DNA of 64,000 nt, from positions 1 to 64,000 of the forward strand of contig CAYVUI010000001.1 in the NCBI GenBank assembly GCA_964454745.1, given 5' to 3'. The notes under the pieces were generated by a model. That model saw only the letters and a program-made list of their open reading frames with translations, was not told where the DNA came from and ran no database searches. Below, one piece after another: positions 60,501-64,000 of this stretch (position 1 is the stretch's first letter; each line of letters begins with the position of its first letter). The DNA comes from CAYVUI01 sp964454745. Its GTDB lineage: Bacteria > Planctomycetota > Phycisphaerae > Sedimentisphaerales > Anaerohalosphaeraceae. Position numbers and translations under genes: made by a program.

Positions 60501-60848
60501 CTTCTCCCAGCCTGTAAGCCGTCTGCCGCCCAGGAGACGGGCTTGGCCGGGGCCGCCGGAGCTGCGATAGACCACTTTACAGCCGTTGGAGCCGCTGTCC
60601 TGATCGGTAAAGGTGACAGGTTCGTCGAGGATGTAATCGCCGGCAGCAATATGAACCGTGATGTTCTCATTCATGGATGCATTGACCGCGCGAACGGCCT
60701 GCTGAGCCCGCTGGAGGGTCTGGAAGGGTTTTTCCGCCGTGCCGGGATGAGTATCAGAACCCGCCGGGCTGACGTAAAAGTCTTTGGCATAGCAGGTTAG
60801 GGCAATAGACAGGGTCAGCATGATGACGGACAGCGATTTTGTATTCAT
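57513..60848 (-). CDS. Secreted beta-helix / TIM-barrel glycoside hydrolase-like fusion
   Basis: 1111 residues from ATG 60848 (AAGG seven bases upstream; upstream in-frame starts would displace the signal peptide). A signal peptide (SLSVIMLTLSIALTCYA) is followed by a right-handed beta-helix region (about 22-620) opening with DFYVSPAGSDTHPGTAEKPF, as in polysaccharide lyases and related enzymes. From about 650 a second module resembles TIM-barrel hydrolases: FHVSRLEWVYDAR, then ACIDAGADSLQVDDPAMNRG and GGCYCDSCMKKF, typical of GH42/GH29-like proteins. The C-terminus is a small beta domain. Two complete catalytic-type modules in one chain is unusual. Substrate is unknown, probably a plant or algal polysaccharide; catalytic residues cannot be fixed here. 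Confidence 0.75.
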   Translation of the reverse strand: MNTKSLSVIMLTLSIALTCYAKDFYVSPAGSDTHPGTAEKPFQTLQRAQQAVRAVNASMNENITVHIAAGDYILDEPVTFTDQDSGSNGCKVVYRSSGGPGQARLLGGRRLTGWEKVDSKVWKIHLPENQTCHTLYENGTRIRKARQPNYIFDPEFPTAAGPYFASEGGSTEEEASDTESWLFSSEKDFMGIPADFGTMKINVFPWGKCDWHRWICSVTGIDTETRKIIFANEGDKTKIGDKRKGREKARYFLEEHRDFLDAPGEFYFDPFSRILYLIPQSAKHPDQLNIVLPVLFDLIRFEGSSITRLVHDIEIEGLALEYSKAISPTRFWWAQKWGYTDHALIWMNYTTRITVRNCHLKNSGRSGIMMVGQNTQNLVYGCWIEQTGVNGITLSNWAPIPLPKNFDSFRLEHNILSNNKIHDIGQLSIYCACINMYSVNCNEISYSEFFRSPRYATTLRGHLMPDGFVGPELAPKLVPSYNNTFKFLRIYDCSQDSGDCAAIHSAMVNPENGPYINTYQQITIDNTRAAAHMKDIPPDGIFLDWPGQTMHQRFVDMQITNAANKQFRSNGKRNEESANTENVNWKPGFDKARMQYDQIGLKADFPKAYGLQAKAHRVWQVAKKQPRPAQLPKYSDVIMRSLYPHPAKLTAPSERCPNPDDAQDPWDTIQAVKDFHVSRLEWVYDARKEYVDKAKAEIPGLHFGLTLNSILVDKPFGPTVRKVGRAVDLEGNRIAAPWMSMWTPPGYWGCANSEDYREVFMKHARACIDAGADSLQVDDPAMNRGTVKWGGCYCDSCMKKFLPYLSRNASKSELESIGIKNIADFDYKKYLLENDKKEPQWLREYFVRFQNEAVGAYFKDLRNRVTAYAGRHIPMSFNEYVGNTELNYAQYFDYGFRELHVSDSRPERIHEKLQMAFDVGKRQIMTIPKAFKKGYAVDVQLARQVIATAYSMGGNIMVPWDTYLRSTPEGSERYFGKPEEYADLYGFVRNNAKWFDGYEEAALAGGTFKETRYGKATPLEIAEDLDVYGVVRAVPGDPSAPVVVHLVDWSKEPKAFRVTLNPEMFFGNKPLKVSMLMADGSKKLLAGGSVSEVDVPKLSPWGVLIVEADGK

Positions 60849-60929
60849 TGTAAACCTTTCCATATCAGAATATATTAAGAATACGACGCCTTCACAATTT
60901 ACTCGTAAAGTAAATCTTTTGCAAAGCAT

Positions 60930-61334
60930 TTAGCTGCGGGTCCAGTTTTCAACCTTAAGACTTTTGATGCGTTTAAATTCGCGTTTATTGTTGGTTACAA
61001 AAGTAACATCCAAAGCCAGGGCATGAGCTGCAAGCAGGGTATTCATTGGGCCAACAAGCGTTCCCTTTGTTTCTAAATGAGTACGGATTTGACCATAATA
61101 AATCGCAGCGTTGCTGTCGAAATCGACGACTTCCAAATCGGCCAGAAAGGCCGTCAGAATATTCTGATTTTGGGGCTGCTTAGTGGATTTTTCTACGCCA
61201 TACTGAAGCTCAGCCAATGTGATGCTTGAAATACCAATATCGCCAATATCGTATTGTTTTATGTGCTCCAGAATACGGCGATTTGACTTGCGCAGCAATT
61301 CGATGCAGATATTGGTATCCAGCATGTACTTCAC
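60930..61334 (-). CDS. vapC: VapC-family PIN-domain toxin with Asp-to-Asn change at a catalytic position
   Basis: 134 residues. PIN-domain ribonuclease fold: MLDTNICIELL carries the first acidic residue (Asp 6), LAELQYGVEKS the second (Glu 42), and FVTNNKREFKRIKSLKVENW is the C-terminal signature. The third catalytic Asp, normally in G-P-M-D-T-x-I-A-A-H, is Asn 98 here (VGPMNTLLAAHALA, codon AAT). The toxin may be weak or inactive. It overlaps vapB by 4 bases, the usual arrangement. Confidence 0.9.
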   Translation of the reverse strand: MKYMLDTNICIELLRKSNRRILEHIKQYDIGDIGISSITLAELQYGVEKSTKQPQNQNILTAFLADLEVVDFDSNAAIYYGQIRTHLETKGTLVGPMNTLLAAHALALDVTFVTNNKREFKRIKSLKVENWTRS

Positions 61335-61561
61335 AAGGATTTCCTTTGGTCATAAGCTGCAGGTTGATTTCTCTCGGCCATAAAGTCGTCAGACATTTGA
61401 CCGCAGGCACTGATGAGACTTTGCCATTTTGTATCTTTAGGAATAAGCATAACCGTATCCCCAATTTTGTTGATGAGTATTTCATCTGAATCAAAGCGAT
61501 ATTCTTTGGGCAATCTTACGGCTTGAGACCGTCCGTTTTCAAATAATTTAGCGGTTTTCAT
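61331..61561 (-). CDS. vapB: VapB-type antitoxin (AbrB fold)
   Basis: 76 residues from ATG 61561, chosen because GGAG precedes it and the conserved start MKTAKLFENGRSQAVRLPKE fits the AbrB/SpoVT DNA-binding fold. The C-terminal part (MSDDFMAERNQPAAYDQRKS) is the flexible toxin-binding arm. It overlaps vapC by 4 bases. A palindrome over the promoter -10 box is the probable operator for self-repression. Confidence 0.9.
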   Translation of the reverse strand: MKTAKLFENGRSQAVRLPKEYRFDSDEILINKIGDTVMLIPKDTKWQSLISACGQMSDDFMAERNQPAAYDQRKSL

Positions 61562-61580
61562 AGCAATCTCCAAGAATGTA

Positions 61581-61596
61581 ATATATTCGAGTATAT
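61581..61596. promoter_or_regulatory. Palindromic operator candidate of vapBC
   Basis: ATATATTCGAGTATAT is a near-perfect 16-base palindrome centred on TCGA; it covers the -10 box of the vapBC promoter. AbrB-type antitoxins normally bind such sites. Confidence 0.6.
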
Positions 61597-61618
61597 ACCA
61601 TTTTCGGTGAAATATCAA
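61590..61618 (-). promoter_or_regulatory. Sigma-70-type promoter of vapBC
   Basis: Minus strand: TTGATA (61613-61618), 17-base spacer, TATACT (61590-61595), close to consensus. Confidence 0.75.
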
Positions 61619-61673
61619 GGACGATTTATAAAAAATGCTGTGCTGCGCAGTTTCGGGGTTTCGCACCCTTCAA

Positions 61674-61706
61674 TAAAAAAGCCCTTTCCCTTGTCAGGGA
61701 AAAGGC
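61674..61706 (-). terminator. Terminator after tRNA-Ser
   Basis: Minus strand: GCCTTTTCCC paired with GGGAAAGGGC (one G-T wobble), followed by TTTTTT. It lies 10 bases beyond the tRNA 3' end. Confidence 0.85.
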
Positions 61707-61715
61707 TCAAATAAA

Positions 61716-61800
61716 CGGAGGAGGAGGGATTCGAACCCCCGGATCCTTGCGGATCAACGGTTTTCAAGACCGTCGCAATCAGCCGCTCTGCCACTCCTCC
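61716..61800 (-). tRNA. tRNA-Ser (anticodon UGA)
   Basis: 85 bases on the minus strand. The 7-bp acceptor stem pairs GGAGGAG with CTCCTCC, discriminator G. The anticodon stem-loop is ACGGT-CTTGAAA-ACCGT, giving anticodon UGA. A long variable arm (TTGATCCGCAAGGATC region) marks it as a class II serine tRNA, and GGGTTCGAATCCC forms the T-loop. CCA is not encoded. Confidence 0.96.
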
Positions 61801-61941
61801 GGGCGTTATTTCCGGAGTATTTCTCTCTCTTCGGATTTTAAGAGGGGCTAATTTACCCCAAACATCCTGCTTTTTCAACATCTCTTTACGAGGAAAATTT
61901 GGATTTGGGCCCAAAATCGCCCTGCTGAACCCAAAATCGCA

Positions 61942-62355
61942 CTATTTCCCGTCAAAATGGAAGACCTCTTCCATTCCCATCCACCATTCGCCCTCTGCGC
62001 GGGTCTCCAGCGGCGTCTGCAGCGGGTCTGTATGCTTCCACCACCGCTGGGTCGTCTCGTCCTCACCCATTTTGGCCATATCCGCCTCAAAATCCTCACC
62101 CACATACTCAAAATAGCTGAAAAGGTAAAATTCCCCCGGCTTGATCTCGCCAAGGTAAATCGAATAATTCCGGATATTGCACTTCTCAATCTGGGCCAGC
62201 ACACCCGGCCAAGCATCCGCATGCAAACGCTTGTATTCCGGAATCGCTTCCTCCTGAATCCCGATCACCGAGCCAAACCGCTGGACCTGCTTTTCCTGGC
62301 AGCCGCACAAAACCACCACCATCACCAATAAAACCGCAAAAATGGTACGCCTCAT
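61942..62355 (-). CDS. L-rhamnose mutarotase-family protein with lipoprotein signal
   Basis: 137 residues. The RhaM family pattern is clear: YKRLHADAWPGVLAQIEKCN, IRNYSIYLGEIKPGEFYLFS, and WWKHTDPLQTPL. RhaM proteins interconvert alpha and beta L-rhamnose and are normally cytoplasmic. Here a signal peptide with a lipobox (VMVVVLCGC, Cys near 19) precedes the domain, placing it on the outer side of the membrane. It lies between tRNA-Ser and a UroD-family gene on the same strand. It could bind another sugar. Confidence 0.85.
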   Translation of the reverse strand: MRRTIFAVLLVMVVVLCGCQEKQVQRFGSVIGIQEEAIPEYKRLHADAWPGVLAQIEKCNIRNYSIYLGEIKPGEFYLFSYFEYVGEDFEADMAKMGEDETTQRWWKHTDPLQTPLETRAEGEWWMGMEEVFHFDGK

Positions 62356-62378
62356 AATCTTCTCCTTCGCTAATTTGC

Positions 62379-63620
62379 CTATTTTGAGTACTCTTTTACT
62401 GCCTCAAACGCCGCGACAACATTTTCCGGCGGAACCTCTGGCAGAATATTATGAACCGGGTTAAATACGAACCCGCCGTCCGGGGCAAAAATATCCAGGT
62501 TCTCCCGCACGTGATCGCGAACCTCCGTGACCGTCCCCTGCCGCATGACCGAACGGGTATCACACCCTCCGCCCCAGAAGACGACATCCTTTCCGAATTC
62601 CTGTTTAAGACGCGCAGGTTCCATATCCCGGCAGATCGTCTGCACGGGGTTTAATATCTCAATTCCCGCCTCGATCAGATCCGGGATCAGTGCATAAATC
62701 GAACCGCACGAATGCAGCAGAATCTTCATATTGCTGTTGGCCTTGATGTACTCGCAAAGCTTGGTATGCCGGGGCTTAAACAGCTTTTTATAGATATCCG
62801 GCGGCATGAAAGGCCCGGAATCCATCCCGAGGTCATCGCCGAGACGGATCACATCCGCGGTATCGCCCACGGCCTGGCATACCTTTTCCAGCGTTGCCAG
62901 GTGCCGTTCGAGCAATGCGTCCAGCAAGGCCTCCACCTGGTCCTGTTCGGTAATCAGGTCCATCAAGAACTGGTCCATCCGCCGCAGGAAGGTACCCCAC
63001 TCAAACAGATTACACCCGCAGACCACCACAATCGCCCGGTCCGACTCCTGGCGTAATTTGCGAGTATTCGCAGCCAGTTTGTCCCAAAATCCGGCCTCGC
63101 CGGCATGGTCCCACGGACTGTGTACAAATGCCGCCCAGAGCACCTTGCCCATTGCCTCATCGAGACCGCCAAAATCCTCCGGCCAACCATCCACATACGG
63201 AAAACACGCCTGGTCAAAAAACGTACCCTTTGACGGCATCCGGGCCAGCAGTTCCCCACTCGGGCCTTTCGCGTCAAACGAACCATCCTCGAGCTGTACG
63301 GGATTGAACCACTTCGGGTAGAACCCTTCACTGCCGTCGGCAAGGGTTACCGGGTACCATTTGTCGGGATCCTCATTAAACGTCCGGCCGGCATCCACGA
63401 CATCTACACCCAACGCATCCAGAATCTCCGGATCCGGCTCGGCGAGTTGTTGTACGACGTCATAAATCCGCGTTTTCAGGTGCCCGAAACCAAGATGCTG
63501 CTTGAGATGATTGTATGCAATTGCGGAAATACCCGAACTGGGCGTCGATCCGAGGTCCACGGCCACCCGGCTGGGCTGTTGATGATCTAAACTGCTCGTT
63601 ACGATTTCTCGTGAATTCAC
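62379..63620 (-). CDS. Uroporphyrinogen decarboxylase-family (corrinoid methyltransferase-like) protein
   Basis: 413 residues from GTG 63620, chosen because AAGGAG is correctly spaced and the start VNSREIVTSSLDHQQPSRV matches the family. The remaining 17 upstream codons have no ribosome site. URO-D/MtaA superfamily features: ILLHSCGSIYALIPDLIEAG and FGKDVVFWGGGCDTR near the C-terminus, GGFVFNPVHNI at the end. His and Cys in these segments are typical of the zinc/corrinoid methyltransferase branch. Many copies occur in planctomycetes beside sugar-degradation genes; true heme synthesis is unlikely. The gene is 23 bases upstream of the mutarotase-like gene. Confidence 0.8.
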   Translation of the reverse strand: MNSREIVTSSLDHQQPSRVAVDLGSTPSSGISAIAYNHLKQHLGFGHLKTRIYDVVQQLAEPDPEILDALGVDVVDAGRTFNEDPDKWYPVTLADGSEGFYPKWFNPVQLEDGSFDAKGPSGELLARMPSKGTFFDQACFPYVDGWPEDFGGLDEAMGKVLWAAFVHSPWDHAGEAGFWDKLAANTRKLRQESDRAIVVVCGCNLFEWGTFLRRMDQFLMDLITEQDQVEALLDALLERHLATLEKVCQAVGDTADVIRLGDDLGMDSGPFMPPDIYKKLFKPRHTKLCEYIKANSNMKILLHSCGSIYALIPDLIEAGIEILNPVQTICRDMEPARLKQEFGKDVVFWGGGCDTRSVMRQGTVTEVRDHVRENLDIFAPDGGFVFNPVHNILPEVPPENVVAAFEAVKEYSK

Positions 63621-64000
63621 TGATCTGCTCCTTATTTTTGACATACCAAAACTGTACGCCATTATACCCAAACCATAAGGATATGCAATTTTAGACTTTA
63701 ATCCATGAAAAATTCGGGAATACCAGGAGGGAAATTGGCAGATTGATAAGCTGCGACCCTGAGAGAGGCTCGCGTTCCTCTCTCAGAGTCGTTTTATGCC
63801 GGCAAGCCGGCCGTTTGCAGCTATGACGGGAGGTTTATCTGATAGACCGCATCAAGCGATTTGTCTGTCTGATTCTTTTCATCCCAGGTAAAAAACTCTT
63901 CGCCGCATATCTGAGAATTGTAGGGAAGATTTCCGACATGTCACGTTAGGAATTGGTTAATCTTTTGTTAGCCGACCCATACATTCATAAAACTTCTGCA
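63621..64000. other. Right-end region without an intact gene
   Basis: 380 bases. It has a strong hairpin at 63755-63790 and, on the minus strand at 63821-63940, a 39-codon open stretch (GNLPYNSQICGEEFFTWDEK and following) closed by TAG and preceded by an in-frame TGA. That stretch reads like the end of a secreted protein and may be the 3' remnant of a broken gene. Confidence 0.4.
63755..63790. other. Long hairpin at the right end
   Basis: GACCCTGAGAGAGG pairs with CCTCTCTCAGAGTC (one mismatch) around an 8-base loop; GTTTTAT follows on the plus strand. It may be a terminator or RNA structure, although no plus-strand gene precedes it here. Confidence 0.6.

Noticed and set aside
61615..61914. 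99-codon minus-strand frame overlapping tRNA-Ser
   Set aside because: It reads straight through the tRNA and terminator; a shadow frame only.
1..64000. CRISPR arrays, insertion sequences, prophage genes
   Set aside because: No regularly spaced repeats, transposase, integrase or phage structural genes were seen on either strand.

Overview
The window looks like a piece of a Planctomycetota genome, most likely class Phycisphaerae. The evidence is a Tat-exported sulfatase, a large secreted LamG protein with dockerin-like calcium loops, a beta-helix/glycoside-hydrolase fusion, a uroporphyrinogen-decarboxylase-family enzyme, and a diderm flagellum (P-ring and L-ring genes, outer-membrane lipoproteins). 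This placement is inferred from gene content; no marker gene settles it.

About two thirds of the window is a flagellar locus. On the minus strand one dense gene run goes from flgD at 25.6 kb down to 4.8 kb: flgD, flgE, a PilZ protein, flgF, flgG, flgA, flgH, flgI, flgJ (rod-binding domain only), flgN, flgK, flgL. It continues without a break into glycosyltransferases built on TPR repeats and ends in a FliT-like small protein. At the left edge, on the plus strand, lie GDP-heptose genes (hddA, hddC), a sugar methyltransferase and another glycosyltransferase. Together these look like a machine that makes and attaches a heptose-type glycan to flagellar protein.

On the plus strand from 26.1 to 40.2 kb are a FleQ-like sigma-54 activator, then a 12 kb operon: a large membrane TPR protein with a secretin-N-like domain, a periplasmic TPR protein, a second sigma-54 activator, fliL, fliM, fliN, flhA, a small membrane protein, fliA, two small proteins, two lipoproteins and flgM. 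Perfect -24/-12 sigma-54 promoters precede flgD, this operon and the distal glycosylation genes; a fourth stands alone near 57.35 kb. The implied cascade is FleQ-like activator, then sigma-54 operon, then FliA/FlgM. The 3' region of flgM carries a CsrA-type hairpin and many GGA motifs. The least described part is the set of TPR, lipoprotein and small proteins interleaved with known motor genes, a candidate set of new basal-body parts.

From 41 to 49 kb lie two paralogous FixL/FixJ-like two-component systems with a lipoprotein MsrA and a methyltransferase between them. From 49 to 64 kb are secreted carbohydrate-active genes (sulfatase, LamG protein, beta-helix hydrolase, lipoprotein rhamnose mutarotase, UroD-family enzyme), a phospholipid block (psd, pssA) with hemW, an FHA-GAF protein, a vapBC pair whose toxin lacks a catalytic aspartate, and tRNA-Ser(UGA). 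hemW contains a 10-N assembly gap. No CRISPR array, insertion sequence or rRNA was seen.
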